This document shows positions 18,571 to 28,101 of a stretch of 64,000 nt of DNA, in pieces. This DNA is from Algoriphagus zhangzhouensis. Its GTDB lineage: Bacteria; Bacteroidota; Bacteroidia; Cytophagales; Cyclobacteriaceae. Numbering within the stretch: position 1 is the stretch's first letter; the number at the start of each line of letters is the position of its first letter. A model generated the notes under the pieces. That model was given only the letters and a program-made list of their open reading frames with translations, had not been told where the DNA came from and searched no databases. The DNA lies in NCBI RefSeq assembly GCF_900148515.1, contig NZ_FRXN01000002.1:682001-746000 (forward strand). Direction: 5' to 3'. Both the position numbers and the translations under genes were made by a program.

Positions 18571-18642
18571 TTGTCAGGCTGAGCGGAGTCGAAGGCCATT
18601 TTATGTGCAAAAGCTACATTTCGACTTCGCTCAATGTGACAA
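18571..18642. repeat. REP-like inverted repeat
   Basis: Arms at 18571-18594 and 18619-18642 are inverse copies of a 24-base element (TTGTCA..., TGAGCG.AGTCGAA core) with about five mismatches. The TGAGCG/AGTCGAA core is familiar from dispersed intergenic repeats in many bacteria. It fills the gap between the BNR protein and the epimerase. Confidence 0.8.
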
Positions 18643-18680
18643 AATACATTTCTGGGTAAGCCTATAAACATAAATCCAAA

Positions 18681-19574
18681 ATGCGAATATTCTTTACAGG
18701 AGGTTCAGGAAAAGCTGGCAAGCATGTGATTCCTTACCTTTTAGAACAAGGACATCAGGTCATGAATGTGGACCTGAAACCACTTGATCATCCGGGAGTG
18801 GATAATCTCATTGCTGACATTACAGATTCTGGTCAGATGTTCAATGCGATGAGTTCTTACACCAATTTAGGCGAACTCGAACCTGGAAATGGAGTTCCAA
18901 AATTTGATGCGGTTGTACATTTTGCAGCAGTACCACGTATCCTGATCAATCCTGACAATGAAACCTTCAGAGTCAATGCAATCGGCACCTACAATGTGAT
19001 TGAGGCAGCAGTGAAGTTAGGGATCAAAAAAATCATCATTGCATCCTCGGAAACAACTTATGGAGTTTGTTTTTCGGATGGAGAGACTGATCCCCATTCC
19101 CTTCCTCTGGAGGAGGATTATGATGTGGACCCAATGGATAGCTATGGTCTTTCCAAAGTTGTCAATGAAAAAACAGCCCGGACATTTCAAAGGAGATCCG
19201 GATATGATATCTATGCCCTACGTATTGGAAATGTGATTGAACCACATGAGTACAAGGAGCTTTTCCCGCACTATTTCAAACATCCTGAGGTGCGCCGTAG
19301 AAATGCTTTTTGCTATATCGATGCGAGAGATTTGGGACAGATCGTTGATCTATGTATTCAAAATGACGGCTTAGGTTTCCAGGTTTTCAATGCCGGAAAT
19401 GATCATAATGGAGCTGTGATTCCAAGTAAAGAATTGGCTGAAAGGTTTTTCCCAGGTGTACCAATCACTCGTGAATTGGAAGAACATGAAGCTTTATTTT
19501 CCAATAGAAAAATCAGGGAAGTTTTGGGCTTTAAAGAGCAACATAATTGGAGGAAATACCTGGATTGGGAATAA
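18681..19574 (+). CDS. NAD(P)-dependent epimerase/dehydratase (extended SDR)
   Basis: This 297-residue extended short-chain dehydrogenase has the nucleotide-binding GGSGKAG motif at residues 7-13, an acidic residue at the end of strand 2 (NVDLKP), and HFAAVP. The active-site serines lie in IASSETTYG, and YGLSK supplies the Tyr and Lys. The family acts on nucleotide sugars or related aldehydes and ketones; the substrate is not determined. The next gene, an acetyltransferase, starts 24 bases downstream and may be cotranscribed. Confidence 0.85.
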   Translation: MRIFFTGGSGKAGKHVIPYLLEQGHQVMNVDLKPLDHPGVDNLIADITDSGQMFNAMSSYTNLGELEPGNGVPKFDAVVHFAAVPRILINPDNETFRVNAIGTYNVIEAAVKLGIKKIIIASSETTYGVCFSDGETDPHSLPLEEDYDVDPMDSYGLSKVVNEKTARTFQRRSGYDIYALRIGNVIEPHEYKELFPHYFKHPEVRRRNAFCYIDARDLGQIVDLCIQNDGLGFQVFNAGNDHNGAVIPSKELAERFFPGVPITRELEEHEALFSNRKIREVLGFKEQHNWRKYLDWE

Positions 19575-19598
19575 ATGTAGAAAGGTTTAGGAAGGAAT

Positions 19599-20147
19599 AT
19601 GATTACTGAATTAGAAAGTGACAGATTGGTTTTAATTCCAATTACGATTTTGGATTTGGAAAAAATCCATGCACTTCATTCCCTTCCTGAAACTGATCAA
19701 TACAATACGCTGGGAATACCTGAAAGTCTAGAAGAAACCCAAACGATTATTCAGGATTGGGTAGATAAAAATTCCAATGGCCTCTACCGGAACTTTGTAT
19801 TCAAAATCGAATCAAAAGAGACCAAGGATTTTATTGGATTGATCGCCATCAATTTGGGTAGCGAGAAATACAAAATTGCCGAGGTCTGGTATAAGCTTCT
19901 ACCCAATTTTTGGAAAAATGGATATGCGACCGAGGCATTAAATAGAGTTCTTGAATTCGGATTCAAATCCTTGGGACTTCATCGAATTGAAGCAGGATGT
20001 GCTGTGGAAAATATTGGAAGTATCCGCGTTCTGGAAAAAGTCGGAATGACTCGAGAAGGGAGAAAAAGGAAAGTTTTACCTCTAAAATACGGCTGGACAG
20101 ACAACTTCTCCTTTGCGATTTTGGAGGAGGATTTTAATTCAAACTGA
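19599..20147 (+). CDS. GNAT-family N-acetyltransferase (RimJ/RimL-like)
   Basis: This 182-residue protein has the RimJ/RimL layout: an N-terminal ESDRLVLIPI strand, central EVWYKLLPNFWKNGYATEAL for acetyl-CoA binding, GLHRIEAGCAVENIGSIRVLEKVGM, and a C-terminal GWTDNFSFAILEEDF. Such enzymes acetylate protein N-termini or small amines. The gene converges with ccmB, with only 17 bases between the stops and no terminator visible. Confidence 0.85.
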   Translation: MITELESDRLVLIPITILDLEKIHALHSLPETDQYNTLGIPESLEETQTIIQDWVDKNSNGLYRNFVFKIESKETKDFIGLIAINLGSEKYKIAEVWYKLLPNFWKNGYATEALNRVLEFGFKSLGLHRIEAGCAVENIGSIRVLEKVGMTREGRKRKVLPLKYGWTDNFSFAILEEDFNSN

Positions 20148-20164
20148 GAGTTCAGCCTTGTTGA

Positions 20165-20830
20165 TTAGCTTTTCCACAAATAAGGAAACAAAATATATCC
20201 GGCTGCCGCTACGATGGCATTGATGGCCAAAAGGCTCAGAACCTTATCAGCACTGACCGACCAATCCAGTCCGTCCATGGCATTTTTAGAAATTCGGATA
20301 GCCATCAACAAAATCGGGATGATTACAGGAAAACTTAAAATAGCCATCAAAGTGGCATTATTTCCTGCTTTGGAAGCAATCCCAGAAACCATGGTCAAAC
20401 TTGCTGAAAATCCCATTGCTCCCAAGATCAGGTTCAATAAAAATAAGCCTTGATCCTGAATAGGATTTCCCAAAATCACCGAAAAAACCCCATAACCCAA
20501 CAAGGCCAAAATCAATGTCAAACCCGTGTTGTAGATGATTTTTGAAAGAATAATCGCCTCAGGAGAAGCAATCATATAGTAATACAGTTGTCTTCCCTGA
20601 TGTTCTTGCACAAAGCTTTTCGCCACAGCATTCACTGCCGAAAACAGGATAATGATCCAGTACAGTGCATTCCAAGTTGGGCCAGAAAGATTCCCCATTT
20701 TGGCCCCAACACTCAAATAAGTGATGAAAACCGCCGAAACCACATAAAGCAAAATCCCATTGAGGGCATACTTTTGCCTCCACTCTAAAGTGATTTCTTT
20801 TCGGATCAAAACGGAAATTTCCTTTAACAT
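20165..20830 (-). CDS. ccmB: Haem exporter / cytochrome c maturation protein CcmB
   Basis: This 221-residue protein with six predicted transmembrane segments matches CcmB, the permease subunit of the ABC complex in c-type cytochrome maturation. The N-terminus ISVLIRKEITLEWRQKYALNGILLYV and the central FVQEHQGRQLYYYMIASPEAIILSKIIYN are characteristic. In many Cytophagales, ccmB lies next to ccmC; here no other ccm gene follows, and the upstream neighbour on the same strand is an amidase 24 bases away. Confidence 0.9.
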   Translation of the reverse strand: MLKEISVLIRKEITLEWRQKYALNGILLYVVSAVFITYLSVGAKMGNLSGPTWNALYWIIILFSAVNAVAKSFVQEHQGRQLYYYMIASPEAIILSKIIYNTGLTLILALLGYGVFSVILGNPIQDQGLFLLNLILGAMGFSASLTMVSGIASKAGNNATLMAILSFPVIIPILLMAIRISKNAMDGLDWSVSADKVLSLLAINAIVAAAGYILFPYLWKS

Positions 20831-20854
20831 GGCCCAAAGATAGGGGATGAAATG

Positions 20855-22363
20855 TTAATTCGGAGTTTTTCTATGATGGGTTCCCTGCTCATAGGCATAA
20901 GTCAACTCAATCAACTTTCCTTCATCAAACATTCTTCCCAAAAATTGCAAACCAGCAGGTAGATTCCCGCTCACAAAACCCATTGGAACTGTGAAAGCTG
21001 GCTGGCCGGTATGAGGAGCGATTACTTGGGAATTATCTCCCTTATATTCTTCCTGGAAATGATCGATTCTAGCTGCAGGATGATTCCAACTCGGATAGAC
21101 CAAAGCATCCAAATTCAGTGAATCCATGACATTTTCAATCGCTTCTCTGAAAGCAATTCGATGCAGATCTGTAAAAGGATCCCCACATGGTCTATCTTCT
21201 GGATTAGTCACTTCAGCAGCATATTCCAATCTAGCTTGGGCAAATTTCGAATGAGTACCTATCCGGATCACATCTTCCAAAGTTGAGACGGTATCTCGCT
21301 TGACGTAAGTTTGAAGGAAGTCCTCCAAATCATTTTTGAACTCCGGACACCACTGATTTTGTCTCAATTCTTGGAATCCTGGGACCTCCACATAATCCAC
21401 TATTTCAGCTCCAAGAGTTGCCATATCCACCAAAGCTTGATTGAATAAAGCTGTAACTTCAGGGTTTGGATCGTTTTCACTCAAAGTTCTAAAAACACCG
21501 ATTCTGGCATTTTCAAGTCCATTTTCCTTTAAAAAGCTGGTATATGTTTCAGGGATTTTGCCTTCCGAATGTTGAGTAATCGGATCTTTGGTATCATAGC
21601 CAGCTATCGCATCAAGCATCCGGGTTGCATCCTCCACAGTTCTACACATCGGCCCAACGACATCATTTCTCAAGTACAAAGGCACAATACCTTCTCTACT
21701 AATCAAGCCCAAAGTCGTCCTGAAACCAACCAGAGAATTGTGTGAAGAAGGACCTCGAATAGAGTTTCCTGTATCTGTCCCCAAACCAACAGTTCCAAAA
21801 TTATCCGCCACTGCCGCACCTGTTCCACCACTGGATCCAGCGGGCACATGATCGAGATTATAGGGATTATGAGTTGTTCCTTTGGTTGAGCTTTCGGAGT
21901 GCATCGGGCTAAAAGCCCATTCTGCCATATTGGATTTAGCTATCACAATTGCACCGGCTTCTTTCAGTTTTTGGATTATAAAAGCATCCGATTCTGGATA
22001 GAAATCTGCCAATGCCAAAGAACCAGCTGTCGTAGGCATTCCAATCGTATTGATATTGTCCTTCACGATAACAGGTATTCCGTGAAGTGGTCTTAACTTC
22101 CCTGTTTCTTTAAATTCCAAGTCTAAAGCTTTTGCATCCTCAAGTGCTTTGGGGTTGGTCTCAGAAATTGCATTGATTGCAGAATCTTCCAAAGCAATCC
22201 GATCCAAATATGCCTGAACCAAATCCTCGGCAGTAAATTTTCCGGATTGATAGGCTTGGTGAATAGACTCAATCGTTAACTCTTCGAGAACGATGGGATC
22301 CTTTTTCTTTTCACATGAGACGAAAAGAAAAATAAGTAAGGCAAAATAGGCATAGAACTTCAT
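20855..22363 (-). CDS. Amidase-signature-family lipoprotein
   Basis: This 502-residue enzyme has the Ser-cisSer-Lys amidase signature: the Lys in VIVKDNINTIG, the cis-Ser in GSSGGTGAA and the nucleophile in the TDTGNSIRGPSS stretch. I chose ATG at 22363 because it starts a lipoprotein signal (ending LFVSC, Cys17); the frame extends five codons further. The lipid anchor points to periplasmic hydrolysis of amides, so it is not the GatA tRNA amidotransferase despite the shared fold. It is followed closely by ccmB on the same strand. Confidence 0.88.
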   Translation of the reverse strand: MKFYAYFALLIFLFVSCEKKKDPIVLEELTIESIHQAYQSGKFTAEDLVQAYLDRIALEDSAINAISETNPKALEDAKALDLEFKETGKLRPLHGIPVIVKDNINTIGMPTTAGSLALADFYPESDAFIIQKLKEAGAIVIAKSNMAEWAFSPMHSESSTKGTTHNPYNLDHVPAGSSGGTGAAVADNFGTVGLGTDTGNSIRGPSSHNSLVGFRTTLGLISREGIVPLYLRNDVVGPMCRTVEDATRMLDAIAGYDTKDPITQHSEGKIPETYTSFLKENGLENARIGVFRTLSENDPNPEVTALFNQALVDMATLGAEIVDYVEVPGFQELRQNQWCPEFKNDLEDFLQTYVKRDTVSTLEDVIRIGTHSKFAQARLEYAAEVTNPEDRPCGDPFTDLHRIAFREAIENVMDSLNLDALVYPSWNHPAARIDHFQEEYKGDNSQVIAPHTGQPAFTVPMGFVSGNLPAGLQFLGRMFDEGKLIELTYAYEQGTHHRKTPN

Positions 22364-22429
22364 GAAGGAAATTAGCAAGTTTCCTCGTATTCAAGAAATT
22401 ATATTTTGTGGACTTGGGAAAAGATTGAA

Positions 22430-24223
22430 TCAGACCAATTCTTCGTTGGTATTTTGCTTCCAAAAATGCTCTTCAGGTGGTAGGCTATCCAGGTAAAGAT
22501 TCGTCTGTTCATAGCCTTTATCCAAGATTTCCTTCCACCTCTTATCATCCATAAAACCGATTCCTTTTAGATTCAGCTCAAAATAATGTGAAACTTTGGA
22601 CTTGGTGACTTCTTCCTTTTGAAGGCTATTGAGCGTCAAAGAATTAATAATGATCGATCCTAAGCTTGGAATCTTAAACCTTCTTTTCTTCAGCATTTTA
22701 TCCCAGAAAAGGGACCAGCCTGTCGGTGTTTCCTCATAATTGACTTGGCGATCTGGCAAGCCTCCTAGAGAAACTGCGAATATCCTGGCAACCGGAAACC
22801 GATACATAGGTTCGATTGGTAGATTATCCATTACTGAGCCATCGACATGCAAATAGTTTTCGATCACCACTGGAGGAAATACACCCGGGATCGCAATACT
22901 TGCCATCACTTGTTTCCAGATCAAACCGCTCTCATGGATTTTGGCGGATGCTCGAGAGAAATTGGTTGAAACGCAATAGGAATTAACCCAGATGTCCTCC
23001 AAATGATGATCTGAGTACATGTCTTTTGCAAACTTCTTGATCTTTTTACCTGAAAGAATCGAGACCATTGGAAAGGTCATATCATTGGAGGTAAGCTTTG
23101 ATTTTACTGCGATTTCGGTCGCCTCCACAATCCTTTTAGGATCAAAATCCGCAAAACTCATCGAAATCCCATAAATCGCTCCGGCACTGGTTCCGCCTAA
23201 GAAATCAATCTCAATCCCTCTTTCCTCAAGTGCTTTCACCACACCGAGATGGGCATAGCCTTTGGCTCCTCCACCTCCCAAAACCAATCCGGTGGCATTA
23301 TTAGTAATGATCCTACAAAAACGACGGATGTCTCTCATGTTCTTTTTCCTCACATGAAGATGAAGATTGACCTGTCGGTCTTCTAACCACTGACTGGTAT
23401 TTTTTGGGGTTGAGGCATTCTCCTCATGAAGAAGTAGAAGGTAAATTTTCTTATTGAGGATACTCTGGGAATAAAGATCCAATTCCTTTTCTATCGAATA
23501 CAATCCAGGATCCTGATCGAATCCAACAGCCAAAATGACCAAATCAGCATAAACCATGCATTGGTGAGACCATTCTGGTTCCGCTTCACTACAGACCAAA
23601 ATATTGATCCCTTCGTGCTGCTCCAAAGAATCAAAAAATGCCTGATCCGCATGCTCCAATTGGGATTCGTAATCATAAACTTGGACAGGAACGCGGTTAT
23701 CTTGAAAGTAATTTTCCATATCCACTGTCCAAGGAGTCAGGTCAAAATCTGCCTTCAGATTCACCAAGGCAATATTTTTAGGGGGAGTGGATTTATTCTG
23801 TTGGAAGGTATTTCTCCTCAATCTGTTGATCACAAAACCAGTCAAGGAACTAGCAAACCTTGGATATTTGGCAACAAGAGAAAGATACTCTTCTTGATCA
23901 AACTCCAACACAACAGATTTCCGAATTGCCAAAACTGAAGCCATTCTGGGCTCTCCAGTAAAAAGGGCAAATTCTCCAACTGGCTCGCCTTCTCCAATAT
24001 CACCCAGGATTCTGGTTCCATTTTTATCCTCTTTGATGGCACGAAGCCTACCTGATAAAACCAGATAAAGAACATTCTCGGATTCCCCTTGATGGAAAAG
24101 GTATTCTCCTGTATTGATTTCTTTTTTGGTACCAATTTTTAAAATCTGATCCAATAATTGATCGTCCATGCCTCCAAAAAGTTTGTGGAAAAGGCGATGG
24201 TAATGTGCATTAACATCCTGCAT
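22430..24223 (-). CDS. Patatin-like phospholipase with cyclic-nucleotide-binding domain
   Basis: This 597-residue protein resembles bacterial neuropathy-target-esterase homologues. Residues about 15-135 form a cyclic-nucleotide-binding domain (GEYLFHQGE, GEPVGEFALFTGEPR), followed by a linker with a Rossmann-like region. The patatin domain starts with LGGGGAKGYAHLG; the nucleophile is S346 in GTSAG and the dyad Asp is D461 in VDGSVMDNLP. It should hydrolyse phospholipids or lysophospholipids, perhaps under nucleotide control. The PR..A signature for cAMP binding is not perfect (GEPRMASV), so the ligand is uncertain. Confidence 0.9.
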   Translation of the reverse strand: MQDVNAHYHRLFHKLFGGMDDQLLDQILKIGTKKEINTGEYLFHQGESENVLYLVLSGRLRAIKEDKNGTRILGDIGEGEPVGEFALFTGEPRMASVLAIRKSVVLEFDQEEYLSLVAKYPRFASSLTGFVINRLRRNTFQQNKSTPPKNIALVNLKADFDLTPWTVDMENYFQDNRVPVQVYDYESQLEHADQAFFDSLEQHEGINILVCSEAEPEWSHQCMVYADLVILAVGFDQDPGLYSIEKELDLYSQSILNKKIYLLLLHEENASTPKNTSQWLEDRQVNLHLHVRKKNMRDIRRFCRIITNNATGLVLGGGGAKGYAHLGVVKALEERGIEIDFLGGTSAGAIYGISMSFADFDPKRIVEATEIAVKSKLTSNDMTFPMVSILSGKKIKKFAKDMYSDHHLEDIWVNSYCVSTNFSRASAKIHESGLIWKQVMASIAIPGVFPPVVIENYLHVDGSVMDNLPIEPMYRFPVARIFAVSLGGLPDRQVNYEETPTGWSLFWDKMLKKRRFKIPSLGSIIINSLTLNSLQKEEVTKSKVSHYFELNLKGIGFMDDKRWKEILDKGYEQTNLYLDSLPPEEHFWKQNTNEELV

Positions 24224-24230
24224 AAACTCG

Positions 24231-24250
24231 GGGTCTATTTGGGTCTATTT
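24231..24250. repeat. Short tandem duplication
   Basis: The 10-mer GGGTCTATTT occurs twice in direct succession just upstream of the patatin gene start. It may be a recent slippage event in the 5' region. Confidence 0.6.
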
Positions 24251-24383
24251 GAAATTTTCGAAAGAAGAAAATCAGATTTGGGGTTTTGAAAAAGATCCGA
24301 CTCTCCCTTCAGTATTAATTTTGTACAGCTACTAAAGTTTTCTCACAATCTGGCGAAAAATTGCTGATTTTCAAACTATAACG

Positions 24384-24405
24384 AAAAAAAGCCCTCAAAG
24401 GGCTT
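24384..24405 (-). terminator. Rho-independent terminator of P1 peptidase gene
   Basis: Read on the minus strand, AAGCCCT and AGGGCTT pair around a 3-base loop and are followed by a T run (A run at 24384-24390 on the plus strand). It lies 27 bases after the stop of the P1 peptidase. Confidence 0.85.
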
Positions 24406-24431
24406 CGATATTCTCAATGGAAAATAAAATC

Positions 24432-25565
24432 TTAGGGATTGTTGCTCTTTATCCATTCCAAAACCTGTTCTTTCGGCAAAGCCTCGATCACTCTTCCCTC
24501 TTTTCCTGTCATGGTTTCGGCAGCAAAAAGAGAGTTAATTACTGCCTCTTCCGTTGCTTCGATCACTGCTAGAAACAATGAACTCATATCATCATTTCTG
24601 AGAAAGCTGGCTTCTTCTTTTGTACCGAATTTGGCAGAGTAGGGAATTCGCAAACCCTCAGCAGTTGAAAAGGCAATTACATAATCCCCCGAACCATTGG
24701 AAGCTATACCTCCAGTTTTGCCTAAGCCCATCATGGCTCTTTGGGCCATTCTTTCCAAATTTCTTTCCAAAACTGGTGCATCTGTAGCAATTACAATCAT
24801 GCAACTACCGTCTGCTTTTTCCAAGGCATCTTTGAAAGGATATTTTCCCAATTTTTCACCAACTGGTACCCCAGCAATTTGAAGGTTCCCTCCAAAATTG
24901 GTCTGTACCAAAACACCAACAGTATATCCTCCCAAGCTTTCTGGAAGTTTTCGAGACGAACTTCCAATTCCTCCTTTCCAACCAAAGCATATCGTACCCG
25001 TACCAGCACCTACATTTCCTTCTTCCACGGAAGCTGATTTAGCGGATTTGATGGTTTGAATTACTTCTTCAGGACTGATGTGCATTCCTCGAATGTCATT
25101 GAGAAACCCATCATTAGTTTCTCCAACAACTGCATTGACAGAACCGACATTTTCATTTCCAGGACGCTCTAGAGAATACCTCACAGCTCCTTCTATTCCA
25201 GCAGCTACCGAAAGAGTATTGGTTAATATGATCGGGCTCTCGATATTTCCCAACTCCTGAACCTGCGTCACACCAGCCAATTTTCCGAAGCCATTCCCAA
25301 CAAATATGGCGGCTGGGACTTTTTCCTGAAAAAGATTTCCACCATGAGGTAAAATTGCGGTCACTCCGGTTCGGATGGATTCCCCTTCAATCTTTGTAAA
25401 ATGCCCAACTTTGACACCCGGCACATCCGTGATGGCATTCCAAGATCCTGTAGGCAATATTCCAAAAGGAATCCCCAGTTCTCGGGGTCTATTTTGAGCA
25501 AAAGAGTTAGAATTCATCAGAAAAAGGGATAGAAATATCAATAAAGAGCGGTTCAATTTTTTCAT
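24432..25565 (-). CDS. P1 (DmpA/BapA-type) family peptidase, secreted
   Basis: This 377-residue N-terminal-nucleophile hydrolase belongs to the family of the aminopeptidase DmpA and beta-peptidyl aminopeptidases. ATG 25565 is preferred because MKKLNRSLLIFLSLF gives a signal peptide ending in SFAQ; the longer frame adds 13 residues ahead of it. Family blocks are ITDVPGVKVGH, VGETNDG, NVGAGTGTICFGWKGGIG, and NGSGDYVIAFST near the C-terminus. The precursor of such enzymes self-cleaves before a Ser, here most likely S292. Substrate range cannot be predicted. Confidence 0.88.
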   Translation of the reverse strand: MKKLNRSLLIFLSLFLMNSNSFAQNRPRELGIPFGILPTGSWNAITDVPGVKVGHFTKIEGESIRTGVTAILPHGGNLFQEKVPAAIFVGNGFGKLAGVTQVQELGNIESPIILTNTLSVAAGIEGAVRYSLERPGNENVGSVNAVVGETNDGFLNDIRGMHISPEEVIQTIKSAKSASVEEGNVGAGTGTICFGWKGGIGSSSRKLPESLGGYTVGVLVQTNFGGNLQIAGVPVGEKLGKYPFKDALEKADGSCMIVIATDAPVLERNLERMAQRAMMGLGKTGGIASNGSGDYVIAFSTAEGLRIPYSAKFGTKEEASFLRNDDMSSLFLAVIEATEEAVINSLFAAETMTGKEGRVIEALPKEQVLEWIKSNNP

Positions 25566-25660
25566 GCTTTGGGGAATGGGAAGCCAATTTTTTAAATTTT
25601 TCAATTTTCCAATCTTCCAATATTACCTATCTTAACCCCTCCATCCAAGAATTTCATTTC

Positions 25661-26326
25661 ATGCTTAAAAAAGAGCGATACGAAGCTTTCATCCAATACT
25701 TTTCTGAGAATATGCCTGTGGCAGAAACAGAGCTCGACTACGAAACCCCATTTCAGCTTTTGGTGGCGGTAGTGCTCTCAGCTCAATGCACAGACAAAAG
25801 GATCAATCTAGTAACACCGGCTCTTTTTAAGGATTTTCCAACTCCGGCCCATTTGGCAGCAACTCATTTTGATGAGTTGTTTCCATATATCAAAACCGTT
25901 TCTTACCCAAATAATAAAACCAAACATTTGATCGGTTTGGGAAAAATGTTGGTAGAAGACTTCAATAGTGAAATTCCAGAGACAGTTGCTGAATTGGTGA
26001 AACTCCCAGGTGTAGGTAGAAAAACCGCCAATGTGATCACCTCTGTGGTTTGGCAACAACCAAATATGGCTGTTGATACCCACGTCTTTCGAGTTTCAAA
26101 AAGGCTAGGTCTAGTCCCCCAAACTGCCAAAACTCCTTTGGAAGTAGAAAAGCAATTGATCAAACATATTCCCAAAGAATACATCCACAAAGCTCATCAT
26201 TGGTTGATTCTTCATGGTCGGTATACTTGCCTAGCAAGAAAACCCAAATGCGAGGAATGTGGAATCACCCATTTCTGTAAGTATTTTGAAAAGAACTTTG
26301 GCAAAGTAACCCGAGAAGAAAAGTAA
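25661..26326 (+). CDS. nth: Endonuclease III
   Basis: This 221-residue DNA glycosylase/AP lyase removes oxidised pyrimidines. It has a helix-hairpin-helix LPGVGRKTANV with the catalytic Lys K121, and the catalytic Asp D139 in VDTHVFR. A [4Fe-4S] loop is formed by C190, C197, C200 and C206 (Cx6Cx2Cx5C). Length and residue positions match the E. coli enzyme closely. Its stop codon shares one base with the start of the following amidotransferase gene, so the repair gene may be cotranscribed with the head of the polysaccharide locus. Confidence 0.95.
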   Translation: MLKKERYEAFIQYFSENMPVAETELDYETPFQLLVAVVLSAQCTDKRINLVTPALFKDFPTPAHLAATHFDELFPYIKTVSYPNNKTKHLIGLGKMLVEDFNSEIPETVAELVKLPGVGRKTANVITSVVWQQPNMAVDTHVFRVSKRLGLVPQTAKTPLEVEKQLIKHIPKEYIHKAHHWLILHGRYTCLARKPKCEECGITHFCKYFEKNFGKVTREEK

Positions 26327-28101
26327 TGTGTGGAATCCATTTGATTTGGGGAAAAGGAGCTAACCAGGAATCAATTGAGTTTCTGGTTAATCATTCTACT
26401 CATCGAGGACCTGATCAAAAGGCTTTTTTCAGCCCTTGGCCTAGCTTGTGGATCGGTGTCAACCGACTAAAAATCCTTCACCCTGGTCCAGATGCAGACC
26501 AGCCATTTTTTGCTCCAGACGGAAACAGTTTTCTCATTTGGAATGGAGAGGTCTACAATTACAAAAACCTGAGAAACATCCTTGAAAAGATGGGTATTGA
26601 ATTTATCACCCAGTCTGACACAGAAGTTCTTTTACATTGGCTCAAGATTTTTGGGGCCAAAGGTCTTGAAAGTGTCAAAGGAATGTTCTCATTGATTTTT
26701 GTTGATTTGGCATCTCAAAATGTCTTGGTTGCCAGAGATAAAAATGGAGAAAAACCCCTCTATTACCATCAAGATCCAACTACCTTAATGATCTCCTCTG
26801 AGTCCAAAGGTTTGGGGAAATTATTGGGTTCCAAACTGGATGAGGGCCAATTGGACAATTATTACTTCATGCGTACCGCTCTTCCTGGCAAGACATTCTA
26901 CAAAGGGGTCAAAGAATGGAAAGCAGCACGGTTTTCATTGATTCGCCAGCATTCTGCATTCCGATGGGATAATATTCCAGAAATCAAGAAAGAGGAGTCT
27001 TTATTTAACAAGGAACGTTTCAAAGAGCTTTTACTGCAATCAATTCAGAGACAATTTCATGCTGATATGCCAGTTGGAATGCTTTTGAGTGGTGGTGCTG
27101 ATAGCTCTTTACTGTATTCGCTTTGGTACAAAGAAACAGGGATTTCCCTTCCGACTTTTACTATCGAACACGAGGCAAAATATTCCAAAAAGTACGATGA
27201 TGCGCAAGCTGTATCAAAGCTTGAAAATAGCATCCCTTTGGAAAAAAACCCTATTCAGGTCAGTCAAAAAATCTTTTGGGAAAACTGGGGTGAGTACCTT
27301 TTACAACTTGATCTACCAGTCGGGGATTCCGCCAGTTTTTTGACTTGGCTGATTGGGAAAGAAGCCAAGAAATCAGTGAAGGTTTTGATCTCAGGGGCAG
27401 GAGCTGATGAATTGTGGGGTGGATACAATCGTCATCAGGCTTTCCTGAAATATCAGGAAAATAAAGGCTTATTTCTACCATTAAAGTCCTTTTTGGGTAT
27501 GCTTCCTTTGGGAAGAAACTGGAAAAAATTTCTGGAAGGAATAGAACCGGATTCCAAAAAGACATTTCTGAACTTTACTGCATTGGAGCGTATAGATCAT
27601 GATATTTTCTCTGATTACGAACGGATTTTTGATCAAAAATTAAGTCCTTATAAACAGATTCTGGATTTTGACAGAAGGGTCTTTTTGGTTCAGGATATAT
27701 TAAAGATTCAGGACAATGCCTTAATGGCTCATGGCTTGGAAGGAAGGTCTCCTTATTTGGATGAGGATCTTTTGAATTTTTGGCATCAAATCAAGGATGA
27801 AGAAGTCCTCAAAGGCAAAAAATGGATCAGGGAAATCCTCACAGATCTAGACTTAGAATGGGTTAGTCAGCGCAAAAAATTGGGATTTGGCCTACCTCTT
27901 TTAGAATGGTTTTCAGAGGAAGGCGAATTTGCTTCACGAGTTTACGCCTCTCTGGAATCCTTTAAAAATAAATACAAATCCAGCCTTCCAAAACCAGCCC
28001 TACAACTTTTGGAGAATCCTCGAAAGCATGTCAAAACGCATTTCTTAACTTTATACAATCTGTTTTTACTGGCAGAATGGCTCAAGTTGAACAAGCTATG
28101 A
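26326..28101 (+). CDS. asnB: Asparagine synthetase-like glutamine amidotransferase
   Basis: This 591-residue protein has the two AsnB domains. The class II glutaminase starts MCGIH with nucleophile Cys2 and carries GEVYNY. The ATP-PPi synthetase domain has the PP-loop LSGGADSS near residue 256, then SGAGADELWGGY. In polysaccharide loci such enzymes often amidate uronic-acid sugars and do not make asparagine; the position here, overlapping the first glycosyltransferase by ATGA, favours that reading but does not prove it. The protein is somewhat longer than E. coli AsnB (554). Confidence 0.85.
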   Translation: MCGIHLIWGKGANQESIEFLVNHSTHRGPDQKAFFSPWPSLWIGVNRLKILHPGPDADQPFFAPDGNSFLIWNGEVYNYKNLRNILEKMGIEFITQSDTEVLLHWLKIFGAKGLESVKGMFSLIFVDLASQNVLVARDKNGEKPLYYHQDPTTLMISSESKGLGKLLGSKLDEGQLDNYYFMRTALPGKTFYKGVKEWKAARFSLIRQHSAFRWDNIPEIKKEESLFNKERFKELLLQSIQRQFHADMPVGMLLSGGADSSLLYSLWYKETGISLPTFTIEHEAKYSKKYDDAQAVSKLENSIPLEKNPIQVSQKIFWENWGEYLLQLDLPVGDSASFLTWLIGKEAKKSVKVLISGAGADELWGGYNRHQAFLKYQENKGLFLPLKSFLGMLPLGRNWKKFLEGIEPDSKKTFLNFTALERIDHDIFSDYERIFDQKLSPYKQILDFDRRVFLVQDILKIQDNALMAHGLEGRSPYLDEDLLNFWHQIKDEEVLKGKKWIREILTDLDLEWVSQRKKLGFGLPLLEWFSEEGEFASRVYASLESFKNKYKSSLPKPALQLLENPRKHVKTHFLTLYNLFLLAEWLKLNKL

